29,475 nucleotides of DNA from assembly GCA_934654805.1 (NCBI GenBank), contig CAKUGW010000024.1:1-29475 (forward strand), given 5' to 3'. This DNA is from an uncultured Kiritimatiellota bacterium (lineage in GTDB: Bacteria; Verrucomicrobiota; Kiritimatiellia; RFP12; UBA1067). Positions 16,758-23,473 of this stretch are shown in pieces (position 1 is the first letter of the stretch; each line of letters begins with the position of its first letter). Made by a program: the position numbers and the translations under genes. A model generated the notes under the pieces. It did not search any database, was not told the DNA's origin, and saw only the letters and a list, made by a program, of their open reading frames with translations.

Positions 16758-18813
16758 CCGCGTCAAGGTCAAAGCCGTAGAACCGCGAATGCGGGCTGGG
16801 CGGCGCCTTTTCCAGAATCTGGCGAATCCGCTTCGCATCGGCCGAGGACTTCGCGAGAATGTACATGAACCCGCCGCCGCCCGCGCCCGCAAGCGAGACG
16901 GCCGAGGCGTGCGGACGGATCGCGTCGATGATGTCGTCGACCTTCTCGTTCGTCGAGCCCGCGTCAAGAAGCTTCTTGTCGCGCCAATACTCGTTTACGC
17001 ATGCGGCAAACCGATCGAGGTCGCCCCGCGCAAGCGCGCGCGCCGCCGCTTCCGCGCTCCGCTTGACGGAATCGATCAGGATCTTGCCGAAGCCGTGCGG
17101 ATTCTCCGCATAGAAGCCGAGCACGCGCCGCAGCACGTTCCGCGCCATGCGCTTCTGCCCCGTGAAGTAGAGGAGGCTGCGCGCCTTCAGCTCGCGCAGG
17201 GCCTTCGGCGAGACCTTGACCGGCGACACGCGAATCGCCTGTTCCGGCCCCGGCTTCGAGCGCAGCATCTTCAGCCCCGGCGTCAGGCCCGCGAACTGGT
17301 CCTCCCAGCCGCCGCCCGTGCGCATCTCCTGCTCCAGCTTCAGCGTGAGCGCACCGACGCGATCCACGTCGAACGTGCCCAGGAGCGCGGTGATCGTCGC
17401 CGCGCCGAGGATGGACGACGTGCCCATGCCGCTGCCCTTCGGCAAGTCGGACGAAATGACGATGTCGAGGCCGCGCGAGCCGAACGCGAATCCCGTCACG
17501 GCAAGCGCGGACTTCACGAGGCAGCACCAGTCGTGCGGATCGTGGTGATCGGCGATTTCCGCCGCCGACTTGATCAGCTTGCGTTTGCCGAGGTCCTTCG
17601 AGACGACCTTGACGAGCCGATCCCTGCGCGGCGAGACCGTCACCTCGATCGGACGCCGCCCGTCGACCGTCACCGCCGCCGCGAGCACCGTCCCGCCCTC
17701 GGCGTAGCAGATCGGCGGCGTGTCGGACCAGCCGCCCGCGAAGTCGAGCCGGACGGGCGCCGTCACGCGGACGGCGCGCGGCGCGCGGATCGCGCGCGGG
17801 GCGTCGCGGCGAAGCGCCAAGAGCCTGTCGGGATTCACGCTCTTCATCTTCTCGCCCAGGCCATGCCTCTCCCAGAGGCCGTCCGTCTTGAACGAGTCGC
17901 CGATGCGGTACCTGAGGTGGTACCAGCCGTCATCCCCCAGCGGCAGCGACGTCAGGCACTCGCCCTTCGCGAGGCTGACCGGCCCGTACGACGCCGGCAC
18001 GTTCGTCACGATGTTGTCGCCGCCGAGCCGCCGGATCGGCGCCGCCACGCCATCGACGAGCGTCCCCTTCGTGCCGAGGCTGTCGAGCAGCTCGCGCGAC
18101 GAGCCGACGTGAAAGAACCTGCAGGACGGCACGACCGACACGTGAAAGGGCGCAAAGCCCTTCAGGAGCATCGCCGGGAACTCCTCGTAGATGTCGCCGG
18201 CGATCGGCAGCGCCGTCATCTTCCCGGCCGTCTGCCAGTCGAAATGCAGAATGCCCGTGTCGATCAGGAACGTGCCTTTCCGGACCTGCGGCTTCTGCCG
18301 GAAACCGGCGACCGCCTGCACCCGTTCCCGCTTCCCCGCGCCACCTTCCCCAACGACATAGACGCCGTGCCGCCGCGCCTGCCACGGGCCGTCGGGATAG
18401 GCGACGCCCGTCACGCCCGTCGGCGCAAAGGCGACCTTCGCCGCATCGAGGTACGGGATCACGTCGCCGCAGCAGACCGTGACGCCCGGCGGCGCGGACA
18501 GGCCGTCCATCGCCGCGACGATGTGGTCGAGCATCGGCCGGCCGTCACGCATCGGCACGAACGCCTTGCCCATCGCCGCATAGGCGGGCGTGCGCTTCGC
18601 GTCGCCGCCCGAATGGCAGACGAGGACGCGGGCCGTCGGCGGGACGCCGCGCGCGAACAGCCGCCGCAGGACATTGACGGTCGCGCCGAGCGACCCCACG
18701 CGGCGGTCGCCCGGATCGGGCACGACGCGGAAATGCGCGCGGCCGCGCAGCTGCGCGCGGTAGCCGCGCGCCTGGGCCCGGTTCGCGGCCGTGACGATGA
18801 CGAGATCGAACAT
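16729..18813 (-). CDS. fkp: Bifunctional fucokinase / fucose-1-phosphate guanylyltransferase (FKP-like)
   Basis: The product is 694 aa. It would convert L-fucose to fucose-1-phosphate and then GDP-fucose (salvage route) for fucosylated glycans. The N-terminal guanylyltransferase-like part (about 1-340) has CHSGGDAKRTPAYAAMGKAFVPM at 66-88 and GTFLIDTGILHFD near 180-192. The C-terminal GHMP kinase (about 348-694) has VRLDFAGGWSDTPP at 354-367, the ATP loop DLPKGSGMGTSS at 456-467 and LAGAGGGGFMYIL at 641-653. Bacteroides FKP is about 950 aa, so this is a compact version, with the shortening mainly in the first domain. The start at 18813, 17 bases after the rubrerythrin stop, lacks a clear ribosome site. 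A D-glycero-D-manno-heptose kinase-type role is possible, but the two-domain layout favours FKP. Confidence 0.85.
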   Translation of the reverse strand: MFDLVIVTAANRAQARGYRAQLRGRAHFRVVPDPGDRRVGSLGATVNVLRRLFARGVPPTARVLVCHSGGDAKRTPAYAAMGKAFVPMRDGRPMLDHIVAAMDGLSAPPGVTVCCGDVIPYLDAAKVAFAPTGVTGVAYPDGPWQARRHGVYVVGEGGAGKRERVQAVAGFRQKPQVRKGTFLIDTGILHFDWQTAGKMTALPIAGDIYEEFPAMLLKGFAPFHVSVVPSCRFFHVGSSRELLDSLGTKGTLVDGVAAPIRRLGGDNIVTNVPASYGPVSLAKGECLTSLPLGDDGWYHLRYRIGDSFKTDGLWERHGLGEKMKSVNPDRLLALRRDAPRAIRAPRAVRVTAPVRLDFAGGWSDTPPICYAEGGTVLAAAVTVDGRRPIEVTVSPRRDRLVKVVSKDLGKRKLIKSAAEIADHHDPHDWCCLVKSALAVTGFAFGSRGLDIVISSDLPKGSGMGTSSILGAATITALLGTFDVDRVGALTLKLEQEMRTGGGWEDQFAGLTPGLKMLRSKPGPEQAIRVSPVKVSPKALRELKARSLLYFTGQKRMARNVLRRVLGFYAENPHGFGKILIDSVKRSAEAAARALARGDLDRFAACVNEYWRDKKLLDAGSTNEKVDDIIDAIRPHASAVSLAGAGGGGFMYILAKSSADAKRIRQILEKAPPSPHSRFYGFDLDAVGMTVENLV

Positions 18814-18830
18814 GTCGTGGACGGTCTGCG

Positions 18831-19364
18831 TCAGAAGTTGTCCTCTTCCAGCTGGAAGTAGGCCTTCGGATGGTCGCAGACGGGGCACTTCTCCGGCGCC
18901 CGCTCGCCCTCGACGATGGCGCCACAGTTGCGGCACTGCCACCTGTTCGCGCCGACGCGCACCCACACCTCGCCCGTCTCGATGTTCTTGGCGAGCTTGC
19001 GGTAGCGCGCCTCGTGGTGCGCCTCGACTTCGGCGACCTTGCGGAACTTGAGGGCGATGTCGGCAAAGCCCTCGGCCTCGGCCTCCTCGGCCATGCGCCG
19101 GTACATCTCGGTCCACTCCTCATGCTCGCCGGCGGCGGCGGTCAGCAGGTTCTCCGGCGTCGAGCCGATGCCCGCGAAGAGCTTGAACCACATCTTCGCG
19201 TGTTCCTTCTCGTTCAGCGCCGTCTCCTGGAAGATGGCCGCGACCTGCTCGTAGCCGTCCTTCTTCGCCTGCGAGGCGAAGTAGTCGTACTTGTTGCGTG
19301 CCTGCGACTCGCCCGCAAAGGCCGTCATCAGGTTCTGTTCCGTCTTCGATCCCTTGAGTTCCAT
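18831..19364 (-). CDS. rbr: Rubrerythrin
   Basis: The product is 177 aa. The N-terminal ferritin-like four-helix domain carries di-iron ligands in FAGESQARNKY (Glu19), ETALNEKEHAKMW, GEHEEWTEMY and EVEAHHEARY. The C-terminal rubredoxin domain has CRNCG and CPVC. Rubrerythrins reduce hydrogen peroxide in anaerobes using NAD(P)H-derived electrons. AAGGAG lies eight bases before the ATG. The gene has a putative promoter and may drive the fucokinase gene behind it. Confidence 0.97.
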   Translation of the reverse strand: MELKGSKTEQNLMTAFAGESQARNKYDYFASQAKKDGYEQVAAIFQETALNEKEHAKMWFKLFAGIGSTPENLLTAAAGEHEEWTEMYRRMAEEAEAEGFADIALKFRKVAEVEAHHEARYRKLAKNIETGEVWVRVGANRWQCRNCGAIVEGERAPEKCPVCDHPKAYFQLEEDNF

Positions 19365-19400
19365 TTCGGATTCTCCTTCTTTCGGTTGTGGTTGAGGTAC

Positions 19401-19430
19401 GCGCAGACGCCTGCGCTTATGCGGATTATA
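19401..19430 (-). promoter_or_regulatory. Rubrerythrin -10 box and adjacent palindrome
   Basis: A perfect TATAAT on the minus strand (19425-19430) has no good -35 partner. Just downstream, at the expected transcription start, lies the inverted repeat GCGCAG-ACGC-CTGCGC (19401-19416). It could be an operator for a redox-responsive regulator or a 5' leader hairpin. Confidence 0.45.
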
Positions 19431-19445
19431 GCATATTGCGCCGAA

Positions 19446-20210
19446 CTACAGGAGGTCGAGCGGCGTTTTGCGGCGCGAGCCCGGCAGGTCGGCGACGAAG
19501 CGCGGCAGGGCGAGGCCGCCGATGCGCGCGGCGCAGTACGCCTCGATCGCCTTCGCCTTCGCAAGCGGCACGCCGAAACGCTCGACCAGCCCCTCGACCG
19601 GATCGCACTGGAAGACGTAGTAGGGGCGGATGCGCGCGGCGGACAGCGCCCGCAGCAGCGCGAGCATCTTCTGCGGCGTGTCGTTGACGCCGCGCAGCAG
19701 CACCGTCTGGGACGAGACGGGGATGCCGCGCGTCACGAGCCTGGCCGCCGGCGCCGCCGCCACGCGCGCCTCCGCCGCCGTGTTGACGTGCACGTTCGCC
19801 CAGACCTTGCCCGACCGCGCGAGCCGCCGCGCGAGGCGATCCGTGACGCGCGCGGGGTTCGCGACAGGCGCGCGCGTGCAGATGCGCACGACCTCGACCT
19901 GCGGCAGCGCGGCGAACGCCTCGACGAAGCGCATCACCGCGTCGTCGGAGAGCGTCAGCACGTCCCCGCCCGACAGCAGCACGTCGCGCACCTTCGGATG
20001 CCGCGTCACGTAATCGACGCACCGCCGCAGGTCCTCGTCGGACGAGACGACGGGCGCCTTCCCGAGGATGAACTTGCGCGTGCAGTGGGGACAGGCCCCA
20101 AAGCAGCGGTCGGTCGTCATCACGAGCACGCGATCCGGGAAGCGCTGCTTCAGTCCGGGCGGCAGCCCCCTCTTCGGGGAGAGCTCGCCAAATGGGTCTT
20201 TTGTCATCAT
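19446..20210 (-). CDS. Minimal KamA/EpmB-like radical SAM protein
   Basis: The product is 254 aa. It belongs to the lysine 2,3-aminomutase family: DPFGELSP, then FPDRVLVMTTDRC and the cluster motif CFGACPHC (Cys36, 40, 43), LLSGGDVLTLSD, and a C-terminal LPRFVADLPGSRRKTPL. In that last motif Lys248 aligns with the PLP-binding Lys of the KamA motif PGGGGKIPL. KamA is about 415 aa and EpmB about 340; here the N-terminal domain before DPFGE and everything after the PLP Lys are missing. It may be a small member acting on a lysine-like or protein-bound substrate, but the reaction is unknown. The ATG follows a strong hairpin by four bases with no ribosome site, so expression may be low or conditional. 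Confidence 0.82.
   Translation of the reverse strand: MMTKDPFGELSPKRGLPPGLKQRFPDRVLVMTTDRCFGACPHCTRKFILGKAPVVSSDEDLRRCVDYVTRHPKVRDVLLSGGDVLTLSDDAVMRFVEAFAALPQVEVVRICTRAPVANPARVTDRLARRLARSGKVWANVHVNTAAEARVAAAPAARLVTRGIPVSSQTVLLRGVNDTPQKMLALLRALSAARIRPYYVFQCDPVEGLVERFGVPLAKAKAIEAYCAARIGGLALPRFVADLPGSRRKTPLDLL
20086..20102. repeat. Exact copy of the 17-mer REP-like repeat inside the KamA-like gene
   Basis: In the coding direction this is TTTGGGGCCTGTCCCCA, identical to 87-103. It covers codons 37-42, FGACPH, including cluster Cys40. Confidence 0.85.
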
Positions 20211-20214
20211 GAAG

Positions 20215-20242
20215 AGGCGCGGGCTCAGGGAAGCCCGCGCCT
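20215..20242. terminator. GC-rich hairpin between the HU-like and KamA-like genes
   Basis: Perfect 11-base arms AGGCGCGGGCT and AGCCCGCGCCT surround a six-base loop, 38 bases after the HU-like stop. No T-run follows, so it may be a Rho-independent-like pause, an mRNA-stabilising 3' hairpin or an attenuator of the next gene. A second GC-rich imperfect hairpin lies at 20249-20271. Confidence 0.6.
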
Positions 20243-20279
20243 GGGTTCGCGACGCGCGGACGCGCGTTCGCAGACCGAC

Positions 20280-20591
20280 TTACTTCTTCGGCGGAACGAG
20301 CGCGTCCTTCGCCGCCTTGGCGAGACGGAACTTCGCGACCTTGCACGCGGGTTTCTTCTTCTCCTCGCCCGTCTGCGGGTTGCGGACCATGCGCGCGCCC
20401 TGCTTCTTGATCAGGAGCTTGCCGAGGCCCGGAATGACCCAGCCCTTCTCGTTCTGGCGAGCGCCCTCGTACGCGAGCTCGATGAGCTTCTCGTAGACGG
20501 CGACGGCCTGCTTCTTGCTGATTTCGCCGGCGTCGGCGAGAGCCTGCATGATGCCGCTCTTCGTGGTCGGGACGATCTGTTTCTTAGCCAT
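20280..20591 (-). CDS. HU/IHF-family DNA-binding protein
   Basis: The product is 103 aa, slightly longer than the usual 90. It contains the dimerising helices (SGIMQALADAGEISKKQAVAVYEKLIELA), GWVIPGLGKLLIKKQGARMV and RNPQTGE with the intercalating-arm proline. A Lys-rich tail follows (KKKPACKVAKFRLAKAAKDALVPPKK). It bends and compacts DNA. A good promoter and an AAGGA ribosome site precede it. HU-type genes are usually highly expressed, which fits the strong downstream hairpins. Confidence 0.93.
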   Translation of the reverse strand: MAKKQIVPTTKSGIMQALADAGEISKKQAVAVYEKLIELAYEGARQNEKGWVIPGLGKLLIKKQGARMVRNPQTGEEKKKPACKVAKFRLAKAAKDALVPPKK

Positions 20592-20657
20592 GTTTTCTTG
20601 ATCCTTTTTTGATTCTGTACTGACGCACGCGGGAACCGCTCCCCCGTGCCTGTGCGT

Positions 20658-20686
20658 AATATATCAATATTTTCGGGGGTGCGCAA
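20658..20686 (-). promoter_or_regulatory. Promoter of the HU-like gene
   Basis: On the minus strand TTGCGC (20681-20686) and TATATT (20658-20663) have an ideal 17-base spacer. The pair lies between the terminator of the dsbD-like gene and the HU-like ATG, giving a leader of about 60 bases. Confidence 0.65.
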
Positions 20687-20697
20687 GGGGTCACGCG

Positions 20698-20722
20698 AAA
20701 AAAGCCCAATAAAGACGGGCTC
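20698..20722 (-). terminator. Intrinsic terminator of the ispH-uppS/dsbD transcript
   Basis: In the coding direction AGCCC pairs with GGGCT around a nine-base loop and is followed by a run of T. The first arm overlaps the TGA stop of the dsbD-like gene. Confidence 0.75.
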
Positions 20723-21980
20723 ATTCGAAGACCGCAAACGCGGGAAGGCCGCGAATCCCCCCGAACCCCGGAAGCCTCTTCAGCGCCGCAAGGTCCTCGG
20801 CCTGCAACCGGATGACCGTGTACGCCTTCAGCGCCGCCGCGACCTGCGGATCGCGCAGCGTGCCGCGTTCCATCGCCGCACAGCTCTTGCACCACGTCGC
20901 CCAGCAATCGACGAGCACCGGCCTGTCGGACGGCGCACGCGACAGGAGCGACGCCAGCGACTCGAGCGACGCGAGATCGACGTCGATGACGCCGCGCCCG
21001 TCTCCCGCGCCCCCCGCGTCCCTCGCGCCGCCGCGCGCAAAGCCCTTCACGGCCAGCCCCGCGTACCACGCCGCGAAGCCGAAGACCAGCATGGCGAACA
21101 CGCGATTGACCCACCGCATCCACGCGCCCGGCTTCGGGAGCACGTGCAGTCCCGCGCCGAGGAACGGCCACGGCAGCGCCAGACCAAGCCCCAGCGCGAA
21201 CGGCAGGCCAAGCGCCAGCAGCCGACCCTGCGCATACAGGTTCGCCGTCAGAACAAGCGCCGAGATCAGGACCGGCGCGACGCACGCGCCCGCGAGGACC
21301 GCCGAGAGCGCGCCCATGAGGAACGGGAACGCCGCCGACGCGCGCGCACCGGACGAAAGCCCCGCGCGTCCGCGCACACGGGTGAAGTCAATCGGGAAGA
21401 CGCCGCAGAGCGAGAGCCCCAGCGCCGCGAAGACGACGGCGACGCACGCATTGAAGACGGGGCTCGCCTGAATCGTGCCGAAGGCGAGACCGCCGACGGC
21501 CGCGCAGACGCCCAGCAGGCCGTAGGCACACGTGATGCCCAGTCCGTAGAGAAGACCGCGCCGCAGGGACGCGCCGATCACCAGCAGGTTCACGGGAATC
21601 ATCGGCAGGACGCAGGGCGTCAGGTTCATGGCCGCGCCCGCCAGCAGGAGCGACAGCACCAGCAGCACGGCGGACGTCGGCAGCGCCGCCGGCTCGTCGC
21701 CACGCAGGAAGGCCAGGAACGCCGCCGCGTCCATATACCCCTGCGCGAGACGCGGCGGACGCGACAGCGGCGCAGCCTCGGCCGATGCGGGCGTTGGCGC
21801 GGACGCCGCGTCCGCCGCCGGCTCCGCCGGTTCGTCGAGCCGTCGACACAGGCCGTCGGCGCACTCGTAGCGCACGCCGTTGATGACCTGAATCTCCGCT
21901 CGCGCGTCATGCGCGCAGGCGAACAGCAGCGCGACGCCGCACAGGCGCGCAATCCGTCGAATCGCTTTCATATGCTTCAT
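20721..21980 (-). CDS. dsbD: DsbD-like thiol:disulfide interchange protein, shortened
   Basis: The product is 419 aa. It passes electrons from cytoplasmic thioredoxin to periplasmic thiols. A signal peptide (to about 28, ending DARA) is followed by a short periplasmic segment with CADGLC in place of the Ig-like alpha domain. The eight-helix core has LTPCVLPMIP (Cys123) and GACVAPVLIS (Cys233). The thioredoxin-like domain has WATWCKSC (364-367). The protein ends right after GLPAFAVFE, where DsbD normally has about 30 more residues (last strand and helix); the terminator and the HU promoter leave no room for them. The start at 21980 overlaps the ispH-uppS stop (ATGA). The in-frame ATG at 21971 is better spaced from GGGAGG and is an alternative. 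Confidence 0.85.
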   Translation of the reverse strand: MKHMKAIRRIARLCGVALLFACAHDARAEIQVINGVRYECADGLCRRLDEPAEPAADAASAPTPASAEAAPLSRPPRLAQGYMDAAAFLAFLRGDEPAALPTSAVLLVLSLLLAGAAMNLTPCVLPMIPVNLLVIGASLRRGLLYGLGITCAYGLLGVCAAVGGLAFGTIQASPVFNACVAVVFAALGLSLCGVFPIDFTRVRGRAGLSSGARASAAFPFLMGALSAVLAGACVAPVLISALVLTANLYAQGRLLALGLPFALGLGLALPWPFLGAGLHVLPKPGAWMRWVNRVFAMLVFGFAAWYAGLAVKGFARGGARDAGGAGDGRGVIDVDLASLESLASLLSRAPSDRPVLVDCWATWCKSCAAMERGTLRDPQVAAALKAYTVIRLQAEDLAALKRLPGFGGIRGLPAFAVFE

Positions 21981-23473
21981 ATGCCTCCCTTTCGTCGATG
22001 GCGCGCCGCGTAGGACGCGAGGGCCCGGTCGAACTCGGCCTCCGAGAAGTCCGGCCAGAGCGTGTCCGTGAAATAGTATTCGCTGTACGCCGCCTCCCAG
22101 AGGAGGAAGTTCGACGTGCGCAGCTCGCCGCTCGTGCGGATGACGAGATCGGGATCGGGCACGTCCGGCGCGTAGAGGAAGCTGCGGAACGTCTCTTCCG
22201 TCAGCGGCTCGCCCCGCTTCATCGCGGCATTCGCCGCATCGACGATCTCGGCGCGGCCGCCATAGGAGATCGCGACGATGAACTGCCGCGCGAACCGCGC
22301 CGTCTTCTTCTCCAGCGACTCGATGACGGCGAGGAGCTTCGGCGACAGGTCGCCGCGCCGGCCGACCATGCGGAAGCGAACCTCGTTCTTCAGGAAGCTC
22401 GATTCCTTCGCCTTCAGCATCCGCGCGAAGAGGGACATGAGGCCGTCCACCTCCTCCTTCGGACGCTTCCAGTTCTCCGTCGAGAACGCATAGACCGTGA
22501 GATAGCGGATGCCGCGCGCGCCGCACCAGTTGAGGACGTCGCCAAGCGTCTTCGCCCCGGCCTTGTGGCCCTCGCCGCGCTTCTGTCCGCGCCGCGTCGC
22601 CCAGCGCCCGTTGCCGTCCATGATGATCGCCACGTGCTGCGGCACGTTCTTCAGGTAACGCACGACATCCGCGAAGAACCGCTCCGGCGTCGAGGCACCG
22701 CTCGTCACGCCCAGCGTCCGCACGCCGGACAAGTCCAGCGCGCGCACCTCGTCCATCGTGCCCGCGAAGAACGCGCGCTTGCCTGTCGCCGCCGCGACCT
22801 CCGCGAGCCGCGTCGAGTTGGCGGACGTGCGGGAGCCGAGCACCAGCACGGCGTCGCCCGCGAACGCGCGCACGGCGTCCTGCCGCGCCTTTGTCGCGCG
22901 GCAGACGTCGGCCGTCGTCTCGACGGCGTAGCGCGTGCGCAGTTCGGCCACCTGCCGCGCGACCTCGTCGGCGTTCATCGTCGTCTGGGCGATGACGCCA
23001 ATGAGCCGTTCCCCGTTCCCTCTTCCCATCGCCTCCTCGAACGTCAGCCAGTTCCCGTCGCCGACCTCGCCGGCGATGCCCTGGAACTCGACGTGTCCGG
23101 GGTCGCCGAGAATGACGACGGGTAGCCCCCGACGGGCGAACGCGCGCGCGGCCTTATGGACGTTCGCGACGAAGGGACACGTCGCGTCCACGACGGTGAG
23201 GCGGCGCGCGGCGGCGATTTCGCGGACGCGCGGCGAGACGCCGTGCGCCGAGAAGACGACCGTCTCGCCTTCGGGCACGTCCTCGATGCGATCGACGAAG
23301 CGAAAGCCGAGCGCCTTCAGGTCGCCGATGACGATCTCGTTGTGGACGAGCTCGTGCAGGCAGTAGACGTTGCGGAGCTTGAGGGCCTTCGCGATCGCGG
23401 CGTTCACGCCCGCGCAGAGGCCATGCGGCTCGATGACCTTGACATCGGCGAGGGGATGCCGGTCAGTTGTCAT
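21977..23473 (-). CDS. Fused IspH-UppS: HMBPP reductase and undecaprenyl diphosphate synthase in one chain
   Basis: The product is 498 aa. Residues 1-275 are IspH, the last enzyme of the MEP pathway, making IPP and DMAPP. Cluster cysteines are Cys20 (PHGLCAGV), Cys99 (DATCPFVANVH) and Cys191; His residues lie in LHELVHN and GHVEFQG; AQTT, SRTSANS and SGASTPE complete the substrate site. Residues 278-498 are UppS, which condenses IPP with farnesyl diphosphate to the lipid carrier of wall synthesis: HVAIIMDGNGRWATRRG (Asp286), then AFSTENWKRP, RTSGELRTSNFLLW and TDTLWPDF. The reading frame is continuous, with no stop and only two or three linker residues. It starts 11 bases inside the pseudopilin gene and its stop overlaps the dsbD-like start. 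Both halves look complete and active. Confidence 0.95.
   Translation of the reverse strand: MTTDRHPLADVKVIEPHGLCAGVNAAIAKALKLRNVYCLHELVHNEIVIGDLKALGFRFVDRIEDVPEGETVVFSAHGVSPRVREIAAARRLTVVDATCPFVANVHKAARAFARRGLPVVILGDPGHVEFQGIAGEVGDGNWLTFEEAMGRGNGERLIGVIAQTTMNADEVARQVAELRTRYAVETTADVCRATKARQDAVRAFAGDAVLVLGSRTSANSTRLAEVAAATGKRAFFAGTMDEVRALDLSGVRTLGVTSGASTPERFFADVVRYLKNVPQHVAIIMDGNGRWATRRGQKRGEGHKAGAKTLGDVLNWCGARGIRYLTVYAFSTENWKRPKEEVDGLMSLFARMLKAKESSFLKNEVRFRMVGRRGDLSPKLLAVIESLEKKTARFARQFIVAISYGGRAEIVDAANAAMKRGEPLTEETFRSFLYAPDVPDPDLVIRTSGELRTSNFLLWEAAYSEYYFTDTLWPDFSEAEFDRALASYAARHRRKGGI

Noticed and set aside
20721..22526. A 601-codon reading of the dsbD-like gene
   Set aside because: The first ~180 codons overlap the UppS domain in another frame. 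The signal peptide beginning at 21980 or 21971 marks the real start.
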